Positions 8,492-16,779 of a stretch of DNA of 57,558 bases are shown in pieces. The notes under the pieces are model-generated. The model searched no databases. It was not told the DNA's origin and saw nothing but the letters and a program-made list of their open reading frames with translations. How positions within the stretch are numbered: the first letter of the stretch is position 1; each line of letters opens with the position of its first letter. Made by a program: the position numbers and the translations under genes. The stretch covers positions 1 through 57,558 of the forward strand of contig CAQGLR010000022.1 of assembly GCA_948794795.1 (NCBI GenBank), in the 5' to 3' direction. This DNA is from an uncultured Lachnospiraceae bacterium. GTDB taxonomy: Bacteria; Bacillota; Clostridia; Lachnospirales; Lachnospiraceae.

Positions 8492-10120
8492 ATGAGCGCA
8501 AATAGAAATAAATTTGAAAATTCAATTAATAAAGTGGTCATTTCAGAAATAATAAATGTAGATGGTACGTATAGTTTTTCTATGAAAAAGAATAAGGATA
8601 TTTCTCATAGTTCTGATGAAACAGGTATTAATGTAACAGGAAATGCAGACGGAACATATAGATTTAAGAATATTAAACAGTCTACACATTCAAACAACCA
8701 TAATTATTCTGGAGCCGCCGCTGCTGGCATTACTTATAGTAATATCAGCAATGCAAGTTCCATGTATTTCGATGATAAAATATTAACACCAAGAGGACAT
8801 GGATTTGCAGCAGAGCATGCTAATCATCTGGCAGATTTATACCAAGGAAAAAATGCAAAAATTGTAGGGGATGACAATGTTAAAAACGGAGCAGATCGGA
8901 TTGTTAATGGTGTGAACATCCAATCAAAATACTGTTCTAGCGGATCTAAATGTATACAAGAATGTTTTAAAGATGGACATTTCCGCTATTGGAATGCAGA
9001 TGGAACACCAATGCAAATCGAAGTTCCATCTGATATGTATGAATCTGCACTTCAAGCAATGAAAAACCGAATACAAAGAGGAGAAATACAAGGCATTTCT
9101 GATCCAGCAGAAGCTAAAAATATTATTAGAAAAGGTCATTTTAAATATAACCAGGTTAAAAATATTGCAAAAGCAGGAACCGTAGAATCTATTAGATATG
9201 ATGCTGCATCGGGAGCAATTATTGCAAGAAATACATTTGGTATTACAGCCGTTTTAACATTTGCAACATCTGTGTGGAACGGTGCAGATATAGACATTGC
9301 ATTAAAATCAGCTATTGAACAAGGGATTCAAGTCAGTGGAACTACATTTATTGCGGCAGTTTTGGCAGGACAACTTAGCAAAGCAGGATTGAACAATGCT
9401 TTAGTAGGAAGTTCGGAAGCAATTGTAAATGCATTAGGACCAAAAGCGTCTGCTGTACTCGCAAATATATTTCGAAGTGGCAGCAATATATATGGTGCTG
9501 CGGCTATGAAATCTGCTGCAAAAATGTTACGTGGAAATATGATCACTGGAATCGCATCCTTTGCAATTTTATCAATTGGGGATGTTGGAAATATTTTTCA
9601 AGGACGAATTTCGGGAGAACAGTTATTTAAAAATATGGCTAAGACTGCTTCAACCATAGTGGGTGGTAGTGCAGGATGGGCAGCAGGTGCAGTAGCAGGC
9701 GCAGCTCTTGGTTCCGTGGTTCCTATAATTGGAACAGCAGCTGGAGGACTTATAGGTGGTCTGGTTGGTTCATTTGGAGGAGGTGCCCTTGCTTCTGAGG
9801 CCAGTAGTTGTGTTTTGGATGAATTTATTGAAGATGATGCAAACAAAATGATAAAGATTATACAGGAAGTTTTTACAAAATTAGCAAAAGATTATCTTAT
9901 ATCAGAAAAAGAAGCGAAAAAAATTGTTGATCAATTGGCAGATAAGCTAACTGGTAGTCTATTAAAAGATATGTATGCCAGTGATAACCGCCAAACATTT
10001 GCAAACAACTTATTAATTGATTATTTTGAAAAAACATCAAAAACCCGTTCACATATAAAACTCCCTAATGCTGAGCAAATGAAAAAGAGCCTTAGAATGT
10101 ATTTGGAAGATATTGCATAA
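8492..10120 (+). CDS. Island protein 1: PD-(D/E)xK-like domain with Gly/Ala-rich membrane-type tail
   Basis: This is a 542-residue protein of unknown function. Residues 100-160 resemble a PD-(D/E)xK nuclease core: GFAAEHANHL (Glu108), then GADRIVNGVNIQSK (Asp135, Gln144, Lys146). Residues 165-240 look like an alpha/beta linker (MQIEVPSDMYESALQAMKNR). Residues 245-435 are long hydrophobic stretches rich in Gly, Ala and Ser with glycine-zipper character (GGSAGWAAGAVAGAALG). The tail is helical and charged. ATG at 8492 has GGAGG eight bases upstream. From memory, similar uncharacterised proteins occur in Proteobacteria. It leads the cluster, and glutamine is mostly CAA, unlike the tad genes. Nuclease activity is inference from the motif alone. 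Confidence 0.75.
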   Translation: MSANRNKFENSINKVVISEIINVDGTYSFSMKKNKDISHSSDETGINVTGNADGTYRFKNIKQSTHSNNHNYSGAAAAGITYSNISNASSMYFDDKILTPRGHGFAAEHANHLADLYQGKNAKIVGDDNVKNGADRIVNGVNIQSKYCSSGSKCIQECFKDGHFRYWNADGTPMQIEVPSDMYESALQAMKNRIQRGEIQGISDPAEAKNIIRKGHFKYNQVKNIAKAGTVESIRYDAASGAIIARNTFGITAVLTFATSVWNGADIDIALKSAIEQGIQVSGTTFIAAVLAGQLSKAGLNNALVGSSEAIVNALGPKASAVLANIFRSGSNIYGAAAMKSAAKMLRGNMITGIASFAILSIGDVGNIFQGRISGEQLFKNMAKTASTIVGGSAGWAAGAVAGAALGSVVPIIGTAAGGLIGGLVGSFGGGALASEASSCVLDEFIEDDANKMIKIIQEVFTKLAKDYLISEKEAKKIVDQLADKLTGSLLKDMYASDNRQTFANNLLIDYFEKTSKTRSHIKLPNAEQMKKSLRMYLEDIA

Positions 10121-10435
10121 AAAATATTATATCCGGAGGTCAAAAAGATTAGACAACAATAATGGTAATATAAAGCCACTACATACTTGGATGAATACAA
10201 CGAGGAAATAGAACAGTTAACAAATAAAACGCAACTTACAGAATAAAAAAATGAGTTTTTAAAGCAGTTATTAAAAAGGATGGTAACCGCCTGAATTGTG
10301 AATGTTGAAAGATAAGATGTAAGACAGAGTACTAAATTTCCAAATCTTACAGTTTATTTTTTCCATTAAAATTTTACTAACTATTTACAGAATAGACTGT
10401 ATAAAAAACTTAAAATTTTGGAATAAAAGTTTAAT
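10121..10435 (+). other. Gene-free stretch with coding remnants
   Basis: No intact gene is present. A short open stretch around 10183-10245 (reading LDEYNEEIEQLTNKTQLTE then a stop) and a following piece in the same style look like decayed protein-coding DNA of unknown origin. A GGAGG near 10135 has no usable start codon. Confidence 0.35.
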
Positions 10436-10681
10436 ATGCCATACAAAGACCGCTTTGAAGAAGGGGAATTTCGTAAAAGAATATAATTTATATATTGTGG
10501 GAAGTTGCAAAAAATTAAATTTAAGTATTATAGGTATTCCATTGAAGCGATATTGGACAGGTTTCCAACAGCTAAAATATTGGCAGAAGAAGATGGAGTT
10601 TATATGATATCTGCTGAGGTATTTGGAAAAGGAATAGAAGGATGGATAAGAGGACAAGGGGGAGAATGTGGAAGTGATTGA
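10436..10681 (+). pseudogene. C-terminal WYL-regulator fragment with an internal stop
   Basis: Reading from ATG at 10436 gives MPYKDRFEEGEFRKRI, a TAA, then in the same frame FIYCGKLQKIKFKYY and later AILDRFPTAK, EEDGVYMISAEVFGKGI and W to the TGA at 10681. This is the usual C-terminal extension of WYL-domain regulators in Clostridia. The TAA at 10484 fits a CAA to TAA nonsense change. The N-terminal half of such a regulator is found at 7768-8067. The fragment is probably not functional. Confidence 0.65.
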
Positions 10682-10715
10682 TATTTAAATTCATTTTTTG
10701 AAAGGAATAATTAAT

Positions 10716-11528
10716 ATGTTTACTTTATTTGAAAAATATCTTTCAAGTGGTATGTTTTATGAAGCATTGATGATTGGACAAAATCTTTTTAATAAAAATA
10801 ATAGTAATAAGGAAATTTTTGGAAAATATTTTGATTTATTAATATCATTTGCAGCAGATTCTGAAAAAACAATTGATGAAAGAAATGCATTTCTAAGCCA
10901 GGCAGTAACAGTTCTTGATTTTTTTTGCGAAAATGTGGAACTTAATGAAAATATCATAGAATATATATCAAATAAAAGGTATGAATTAAATAATGAATCA
11001 GATAACATTAAAGCCAAAGAATACGAACTGCAAAAAAACTTTTTAAAGAAGAAAATAGAATATCACGATAATACTCTGGCTATTATAGAAAAATTAATAT
11101 TAAAACTTGAATCTGTTGAGAAAACAACTGAATTTGAAAAAGTAATAAATCAGATAGGAAAAGTAGATACGACATTTGAAAAAGAGTACTTCACTGAAAG
11201 GCAACAAGAGAGATATACTGTTCTAACTAAGAAATGTTCTGAAATTGTAGATAAAAAAACACATGAATTTGAACATAACAAAAATGTAGACTATAATCTC
11301 AAAGCTATAGAGGCATATGAAAAGATATTTGTATTGTTTAAAGATAATATAATCCCTGATGACCATATGGATATTATTAAAGGACTTTTTGCCTTTGATA
11401 CATCAAAACTTTTTAATGAAACATTAGTATATTATAATTATGTGTATTCCTATGTGTTAAATAAGCTAGATGATAACGGAAAATTTTTATTAACCAGATG
11501 TGCTATTATAAGTGAAAAACGGAGATGA
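10716..11528 (+). CDS. Island protein 2: helical cytosolic protein of unknown function
   Basis: This 270-residue protein is almost entirely helical and charged, with a likely coiled-coil stretch at about residues 95-160 (KAKEYELQKNFLKKKIEYHD and following). There is no signal peptide, membrane segment or catalytic motif. ATG at 10716 is chosen because AAGGAA lies 10 bases before it; an in-frame TTG upstream overlaps that site. Its stop codon overlaps the ribosome binding site of the next gene, which begins 4 bases later, so the two are probably translationally coupled. It might be an adaptor or scaffold for the nuclease-like protein, which is inference from position only. Confidence 0.7.
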   Translation: MFTLFEKYLSSGMFYEALMIGQNLFNKNNSNKEIFGKYFDLLISFAADSEKTIDERNAFLSQAVTVLDFFCENVELNENIIEYISNKRYELNNESDNIKAKEYELQKNFLKKKIEYHDNTLAIIEKLILKLESVEKTTEFEKVINQIGKVDTTFEKEYFTERQQERYTVLTKKCSEIVDKKTHEFEHNKNVDYNLKAIEAYEKIFVLFKDNIIPDDHMDIIKGLFAFDTSKLFNETLVYYNYVYSYVLNKLDDNGKFLLTRCAIISEKRR

Positions 11529-11532
11529 TGAA

Positions 11533-12714
11533 ATGTTTTCAGAAATAAAGAAAAATAAAAGTCTTACATTTCATGAAATTTGTAATCCAACGATTTATTC
11601 TGCCACAAAAAGTAATAATGTGGCTAACAGTCCAATAGTTATTTTTCCTTTGGCACAAACAGTTGTAGGGGCTGGGATAGTTACAACTATATTTGATAAT
11701 GAGTGTAATAGATATATTAGTATTTTGGCTGAGGAACGTATACAACTTAATAATAAAGTTATGGAATCGCTTAAAATAAACCCTATGTATAATGATGCAA
11801 GAAGTAAAGGTGTGAAGTTGGCTTGGAAATATGAAAAAGCTGATATAACAATGGGTGGAAGAGGTTCTGCAGATTGGAACCATTCTGAATGTCAAGAAAT
11901 TTTAAAAATGGGTAAAGTACAACAAAAAATTGTTAATGGAAACTGGGAAGGACCTGAAGGACATCATCAAAAGAATGTGGCTGATTATCCAAAAGAACAG
12001 GCAAATCCAGACAATATCAAGTTTTATAAAAACAAAGAAGCTCATCTGGACAAAGGTCATAAAGGCAGCTTTAGAAATTCTACAAATGATGAATTCATTG
12101 ATAAAAACAAAATGCTTAAAAGAACTAATGCAAAAAGGGTAATGATGAATGAATTAATGTCAGCAGGTATTTCTGCTGTTGTTGGATTTGGTACTGGTTT
12201 TACTCTGGGTTTTGTGATAGAGCTTGCAAGAGTAGGAATATCTTCTGGAAATATTTCTAATGTATTTCTTAATTCAAGCAAAACTGGATTTGAGATGGGA
12301 GCTTTGTCCCTTGGAACATATTGTACTGGAAGGGTTATGTCATATGCTATGCATAACATTGGTATTGATATATTGACAAAAACAGGGGCATTGATAAGTA
12401 TGACTGCTGTTGGAATAATGTCAATAGCGGTTATTTTTACATATCAATGTGTTAAACTTCAAATTTATGGAGAATTGAATCAAGAATCATTCTTGCAGAT
12501 AGGCAGACAGGCAGCTTTTTCTTTGTCAATATTGGCAGTTTCAATAGCCGCACAAGGAATATTTGGGGGACCAGCAGGAGTTATAACATCTACAAGTTTA
12601 GGTTTATTATTATTGGGAAAAAATATAGCAGAATTAGTACATAATCGGGAAATAGAAAAAAAACTTCATTCTTATATGATAGAACAGTACAAGCTCATTG
12701 TATTGGATGGGTAA
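11533..12714 (+). CDS. Island protein 3: GHH/HNH nuclease-like domain with hydrophobic C-terminal half
   Basis: The 393-residue protein has an HNH/endonuclease VII-type pattern at residues 138-183: NWEGPEGHHQKNVADYP, then NPDNIKF and AHLDKGHKGSFRN. His144-His145, Asn161, His171 and His176 would form the metal site, as in toxin nucleases of the GHH/WHH families. Residues about 205-375 contain several hydrophobic segments (SAGISAVVGFGTGFTLGFVI, ALISMTAVGIMSIAVIFTY, GIFGGPAGVITSTSLGLLLL) that look membrane-associated. The plan matches island protein 1: soluble nuclease-like N-terminus followed by a Gly/Ala-rich tail. ATG at 11533 has GGAG nine bases upstream; an upstream in-frame GTG has none. 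No experimental function is known to me. Confidence 0.75.
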   Translation: MFSEIKKNKSLTFHEICNPTIYSATKSNNVANSPIVIFPLAQTVVGAGIVTTIFDNECNRYISILAEERIQLNNKVMESLKINPMYNDARSKGVKLAWKYEKADITMGGRGSADWNHSECQEILKMGKVQQKIVNGNWEGPEGHHQKNVADYPKEQANPDNIKFYKNKEAHLDKGHKGSFRNSTNDEFIDKNKMLKRTNAKRVMMNELMSAGISAVVGFGTGFTLGFVIELARVGISSGNISNVFLNSSKTGFEMGALSLGTYCTGRVMSYAMHNIGIDILTKTGALISMTAVGIMSIAVIFTYQCVKLQIYGELNQESFLQIGRQAAFSLSILAVSIAAQGIFGGPAGVITSTSLGLLLLGKNIAELVHNREIEKKLHSYMIEQYKLIVLDG

Positions 12715-12786
12715 TAATTAAAAGCTGGTAAACAGTTATAATAAATATTTAAATATAACTATAAATGATACTAGGAGGGGATAAAT

Positions 12787-13212
12787 ATGTGGAATTATAT
12801 ATTGACATTTGCGGGGGGAGCTGCTACTGGAGTAATTATTTACAAAATAATTATAGGAGTAAATAATAATAAGAATAAAGATAAATCAAAAATTCTTGAA
12901 GAGTGTTTTGGTAAACCAATGTGGTTAACTAATTTTACTATTGATGAGGCAAAGGAATGGATAACAGTACGTAAGCAACATCTGGAAAATGGTGCTAAAG
13001 CTGTAATTATGAAAATAAATGATAATACACTAAAAAGTCTGGGAAAAGAACTTAATATTGGTTTCGAATTAGAGAATATGATGATTGTAGCCATTGTCAA
13101 TACACAGTCAAGCTATATTATTGATTCAGTACTCATTAAATATGAAACATTGGACCAAAATCTTGAAAAAACACTTGCTAAAGGAAATGGTGTTTTAGTG
13201 GTAGAAAGGTGA
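12787..13212 (+). CDS. Island protein 4: small membrane-anchored protein, paralogue of protein 7
   Basis: This 141-residue protein has one N-terminal transmembrane segment (residues 4-25, ILTFAGGAATGVIIYKIII) and a cytosolic domain of mixed helix and strand ending KGNGVLVVER. The ending and the preceding IDSVLIKYETLDQNLEKTL closely resemble the end of island protein 7, so the two are probably paralogues. The start has AGGAGGGG at good spacing. The 72-base gap from protein 3 shows no terminator. Function is unknown; the topology suggests a membrane-tethered partner of the AAA+ ATPase or of the two large hydrophobic proteins. Confidence 0.7.
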   Translation: MWNYILTFAGGAATGVIIYKIIIGVNNNKNKDKSKILEECFGKPMWLTNFTIDEAKEWITVRKQHLENGAKAVIMKINDNTLKSLGKELNIGFELENMMIVAIVNTQSSYIIDSVLIKYETLDQNLEKTLAKGNGVLVVER

Positions 13213-13226
13213 GAAAAGGTGAAAAT

Positions 13227-13535
13227 ATGATTTTTGATTTTATAACAGATGTAGTAGAACTAGCAGTTGCGGGAATAGCAGCAACAGCATTAACTGCAGT
13301 AGCTGCACCATTATTAATTGCAGCTGCTGTTATAGATGTAGCAGGTAAAATAATAGATAAATTCAGCATTCGACAAGAAATGAAGTCTAAAAATATTGAT
13401 AATGTAATTATTCAATCAATAAATAAGTCTAAGAATACTATTAAATTTGAAGATTTAGATAATAATATTACTTATGAAATGAAGGGTGATGGTATATCAG
13501 ATGATCTTTATGAGAAAATGAAAATTACAATTTAG
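13227..13535 (+). CDS. Island protein 5: small hydrophobic protein
   Basis: The 102-residue protein has a strongly hydrophobic Ala-rich stretch at residues 7-44 (LAVAGIAATALTAVAAPLL then IAAAVIDVAG), followed by a charged C-terminal domain. ATG at 13227 is used because AAAAGGTG lies just upstream; the in-frame ATG alternatives earlier are not preceded by a ribosome binding site. It follows the stop of protein 4 by 14 bases, so it is in the same operon. It is not recognised; the hydrophobic segment could insert in a membrane as a hairpin. Confidence 0.65.
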   Translation: MIFDFITDVVELAVAGIAATALTAVAAPLLIAAAVIDVAGKIIDKFSIRQEMKSKNIDNVIIQSINKSKNTIKFEDLDNNITYEMKGDGISDDLYEKMKITI

Positions 13536-13551
13536 TGAAAGGACAGTTGAT

Positions 13552-14001
13552 ATGGATATAAATAACAGAGATGGTAATAACATATTGAATAACTTATTTA
13601 TCAATAAGTTTGACTATAATACATCTAATATTAGAAGTGGAATAGTTAAAAAAGCTGGGAAGTTTTTGAATTCACTTGCTGAAGGTATCGCAGAGATTAA
13701 ATATGAAGAAAGTTTTAAAGATGTAGTGACATTAAAAGAGTGTGTTGATTTTTGTGTGAGAAATAAATGTCAATATCCTAACATATGTGGATTTGTTATA
13801 TCAGTTCAAAAGAATTTTGACCCACGTAATGAGAATGATGCACTGATTATTGTACAAGGCTTACTTGATGAACAAAGAAATCCAGTTTCTGTTGATGGAA
13901 TTAACGCTATTAGCCAGGTTATTCATACTAAGACAATTGACATGGATTTCATAAGCTTTCTTGATGGTACTAATAAAAAGATTTATATGATTAATGAATA
14001 A
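13552..14001 (+). CDS. Island protein 6: hypothetical cytosolic protein
   Basis: This 149-residue protein has no membrane segment. It has a helical first half and a mixed second half (CVDFCVRNKCQYPNICGF, then DALIIVQGLLDEQRNPVSVD). Four cysteines fall between residues 62 and 84, but their spacing does not match a known zinc motif. AAAGGA lies about 9 bases before the ATG. It is 16 bases from the previous gene and 24 from the next, so it belongs to the same transcript. I do not recognise the family. Confidence 0.65.
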   Translation: MDINNRDGNNILNNLFINKFDYNTSNIRSGIVKKAGKFLNSLAEGIAEIKYEESFKDVVTLKECVDFCVRNKCQYPNICGFVISVQKNFDPRNENDALIIVQGLLDEQRNPVSVDGINAISQVIHTKTIDMDFISFLDGTNKKIYMINE

Positions 14002-14025
14002 CTAATATTAGGAGGATTATTAATT

Positions 14026-14385
14026 ATGTTTGGACTTATAGCAGGAATTGTTACGTTAATTGCCGCAGGAATTTTTGTAGTTAATGTAATAAAAATGACT
14101 ATGGCATGGCTTAAAAGTAAAATTCATAAAGCGTTTACAAATAAAAATGCGGGTAAGGTTTTGGTAGCAGATATATCTAAGATTGCTAATGAGTGTAAGA
14201 ATAAAAAATCTTGGGATGAACTAGATAAAATGAAAAATGAAGGATATACACATGTAATGGCAAGTGTTAATGATAATAATACTGATGTTATTGATATAGA
14301 ATTAGTCAAAGATACTAACACCTCTATTGATAAAGAGGTTGAACAGCTTCTTGGCAGAGAAGGTATGGTAGTAATTGAAAGGTAA
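14026..14385 (+). CDS. Island protein 7: small membrane-anchored protein, paralogue of protein 4
   Basis: The 119-residue protein has an N-terminal transmembrane segment (residues 2-23, FGLIAGIVTLIAAGIFVVNV) and a small soluble domain. Its end, VIDIELVKDTN then SIDKEVEQLLGREGMVVIER, aligns with the end of island protein 4, pointing to a gene duplication within the cluster. AGGAGG sits at good spacing before ATG. The stop is 45 bases from the AAA+ gene. A role as a membrane-tethered subunit or adaptor is inference. Confidence 0.7.
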   Translation: MFGLIAGIVTLIAAGIFVVNVIKMTMAWLKSKIHKAFTNKNAGKVLVADISKIANECKNKKSWDELDKMKNEGYTHVMASVNDNNTDVIDIELVKDTNTSIDKEVEQLLGREGMVVIER

Positions 14386-14430
14386 TTATAGATAAGTTTG
14401 CATTATAAGAGAAAAGTGAGGAAAGTGAAA

Positions 14431-15747
14431 ATGAATATTTATATAGATTTACCACAGGCATTGATAAATGATGTAAAACACAATGGATTGTCAAAATTTA
14501 TAGAAAATTTTAATAACAATATGCGTAAGTATTATGGTGAGGATATTAATATTAGCATTAATTTCATTAATAATGTTAAGGCAGTGGTTTATATAATGGG
14601 GGAGCCATCATTTTCTGGATGTGAAGAAAATATTAATAATGATATTAGGAGTATATTATCAGGACAATTCAATACCTTAAATAAATCTAATATTGATATT
14701 AAATTAGGTTATGCAAGATTGAATCCTAATTTTAGACTTGATAAAAAACAGCAAACTAATAATTCACTAAAACAATTTCAAGAAAATGTTACAATGAAGC
14801 CAAAGGTCACTAGTGATGAATTTGATTATGATAAGTTGTCACATAACTATAATGCAGAACATCCTAGATATTCTTTTGAACAGGTGATACTTCCTGAAAA
14901 GACACAGACTAAAATCGAAGAAGCTATAGGGATTATTGAAGTTGAGGAAAAAGTTTTTGATGAATGGGGTCTGCGTTCTATTATCCCTTATGCAACATCT
15001 GCACTCAGCTTTTATGGACCTCCTGGAACAGGCAAATCAATGGCGGCTGAAGCGGTTGCACATAAGCTTGGCAAAAAAATCCTGAGTGCTACATATGCTG
15101 ATATTGAAAGTAAATTTCATGGTGAAGGTCCTAAGATGGTAAAGGCGATTTTTAAAGCTGCCGAACGTGAAAATGCAGTTCTTTTTTTAGATGAATCAGA
15201 CTCATTGTTATCAAAAAGGCTTACAAATGTATCAGATGCTTCTGCACAAGCAATTAACTCTATGAGAAGCCAGCTTCTCATTAGTCTTGAGCATTTTAAG
15301 GGCATTGTTATATTTGCGACAAATCTCGTAGTTAATTATGACAAAGCTTTTCTATCACGATTAATTAACATTGAATTTACAATGCCAGATAATGTAGCAC
15401 GTACTGAAATTTGGAACAAACATTTAAAAGGCACTAATATTCATATTCCGTTAAGTGATGATGTTAATGTTACAGAGCTTGCTAGGAAATATGAATTTTG
15501 TGGACGTGAGATTAAAAATGCTGTTAAAAATGCTTGTATCGCTGTTGCTCTTCAAAAGCATAATTTAGTAACACAAAATGATTTTATAAAAGCTTGTGAA
15601 ATCACTAAAGAAGAATCTGAAAAAGCTGTTAATGCAAAAGATTATACAAAGTTTCAGACACCAGTATTAGATGCTAAACAAAAAGATGATTTAAAAATGA
15701 TTTTGCAAAAGAAAATAGATTCTTCTAATAATTCCATAACGGTTTGA
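14431..15747 (+). CDS. Island protein 8: AAA+ ATPase (classical FtsH/Vps4-like core)
   Basis: The 438-residue protein has a family-specific N-terminal domain (1-150) and one AAA module. Walker A is GPPGTGKS (196-203), a pore-loop-like segment is KFHGEGPK (228-235), Walker B is LFLDESD (251-257), sensor 1 is ATN (296-298) and a likely arginine finger is Arg310 in LSRLINIEF. The alpha-helical lid follows at 340-400 with a GREIKNA sensor-2 region. There is no protease or membrane part, so it would act as a remodelling ATPase on partner proteins. ATG at 14431 has GAGGAAAG upstream. As last gene of the cluster it probably energises assembly or disassembly of the hydrophobic components. Confidence 0.85.
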   Translation: MNIYIDLPQALINDVKHNGLSKFIENFNNNMRKYYGEDINISINFINNVKAVVYIMGEPSFSGCEENINNDIRSILSGQFNTLNKSNIDIKLGYARLNPNFRLDKKQQTNNSLKQFQENVTMKPKVTSDEFDYDKLSHNYNAEHPRYSFEQVILPEKTQTKIEEAIGIIEVEEKVFDEWGLRSIIPYATSALSFYGPPGTGKSMAAEAVAHKLGKKILSATYADIESKFHGEGPKMVKAIFKAAERENAVLFLDESDSLLSKRLTNVSDASAQAINSMRSQLLISLEHFKGIVIFATNLVVNYDKAFLSRLINIEFTMPDNVARTEIWNKHLKGTNIHIPLSDDVNVTELARKYEFCGREIKNAVKNACIAVALQKHNLVTQNDFIKACEITKEESEKAVNAKDYTKFQTPVLDAKQKDDLKMILQKKIDSSNNSITV

Positions 15748-15905
15748 AAGGAGTATGTTTGTAGGTACAAATAAAGTTACTTTAACTGGTCTAGAATCAT
15801 TATATAAAGCATCAAATTAAAAAAACAGTTTATAAAGATGCTTTATTGGTAATAACTTTTTATTTATTAATATTAGTTGAGTATCTTGAGAGGGCATATG
15901 AAAAC

Positions 15906-15957
15906 AGGACTAAATGATATTTTTTATATGAAATTTCATTTAGTCCTATTTTTTATT
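15906..15957 (+). terminator. Rho-independent terminator of the island
   Basis: AGGACTAAATGA (15906-15917) pairs perfectly with TCATTTAGTCCT (15936-15947) and is followed by ATTTTTTATT. It lies 159 bases after the AAA+ gene. A diverged copy of the same terminator is at 19590-19637. Confidence 0.85.
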
Positions 15958-16383
15958 AATATTTTATTTCATTATAACTTGGATTTATATTATTTTTACC
16001 ATATAAATTATCCCATTTCACTATAATTATTATTTTTTACATTAAATATTAATGGATATCTATCATTATAATATGAATAATTAGAATTAAAATATTTTTT
16101 AATTTTACCACTGCATTCTTATTTTTAAAATCATTATCTATTGAACTAATTTTATCTGCAAATTAATAGTATACATAATTATGAATATCCAGCTCGTTTG
16201 AAAATGAAAACTCCCAGTAACTTTTTGTAATCAAACATTACTTTTTTCTTTCTTTATATTATTTTATTATACTGCACGTCAATATGATTTACAGAAACAA
16301 ATGATTCATAACCTTCCAGATAGGTGTACTAATTATAGGAATGATAAATAACTGATAATCATTTAATATTATTGTTCTGGAAG
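15958..16383. other. AT-rich stretch without genes
   Basis: Between the island terminator and the DUF2085 gene I see no open reading frame with a ribosome binding site, no repeat shared with other parts of the window and no RNA gene. It looks like decayed or spacer DNA. Confidence 0.5.
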
Positions 16384-16426
16384 AGATTTGCATTTTACAT
16401 TTAGCAATCAGGACAGATGCAAATCT
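16384..16426 (-). other. Hairpin overlapping the end of the DUF2085 gene
   Basis: AGATTTGCAT (16384-16393) and ATGCAAATCT (16417-16426) form a perfect 10-bp stem; the stop codon of the DUF2085 gene is in the loop. On the minus strand the stem is not followed by a clear T-run, so it is a possible 3' stabiliser or weak terminator. Confidence 0.5.
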
Positions 16427-16776
16427 TTTCCTATCTCATAGCCCCATTTTAGGACGAATACAATAGAATTGATTGCTAACATGTATAATCCCAGCCCAAA
16501 TAGAACCCCGGTTAAATATCTTCGGATATTATTGCTCTCATAACTGCTCAAAAACTGGATAAGGCCATCCAAAACAAGAGGTAATAACAGTAGTAAACAA
16601 GTAAATATTGGAAACAGATAAAATACGCCTGTCACAATCCCAGCCAAAATGCCGGACAATTCTCCTGTGCATCTGGCACAAACAGGAAATTGTTTTTCCT
16701 TCCAATGAAAAGAACGGTCGCTTCGGCAATGACATCCGAAAAAAACTGGTAGCCATTTATATATAAATTTTCCCAT
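16408..16776 (-). CDS. DUF2085 family membrane protein
   Basis: This 122-residue protein carries the family signature CHCRSDRSF then QFPVCARCTGE near residues 15-40, with conserved cysteines that may bind metal, followed by two or three transmembrane helices (GILAGIVTGVFYLFPIFTCL; VLFGLGLYMLAINSIVFVL). The function of DUF2085 proteins is not established. ATG at 16776 follows the stop of the zinc-ribbon gene by a few bases, and without its own clear ribosome binding site it is probably translationally coupled. The pair likely forms a two-gene operon. Confidence 0.85.
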   Translation of the reverse strand: MGKFIYKWLPVFFGCHCRSDRSFHWKEKQFPVCARCTGELSGILAGIVTGVFYLFPIFTCLLLLLPLVLDGLIQFLSSYESNNIRRYLTGVLFGLGLYMLAINSIVFVLKWGYEIGKDLHLS

Positions 16777-16779
16777 CAA

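Noticed and set aside
15755..15820. 21-residue frame directly after the AAA+ gene
   Set aside because: AAAGGAG is present but only one base from the ATG, too close for initiation, and the product has no recognisable feature.
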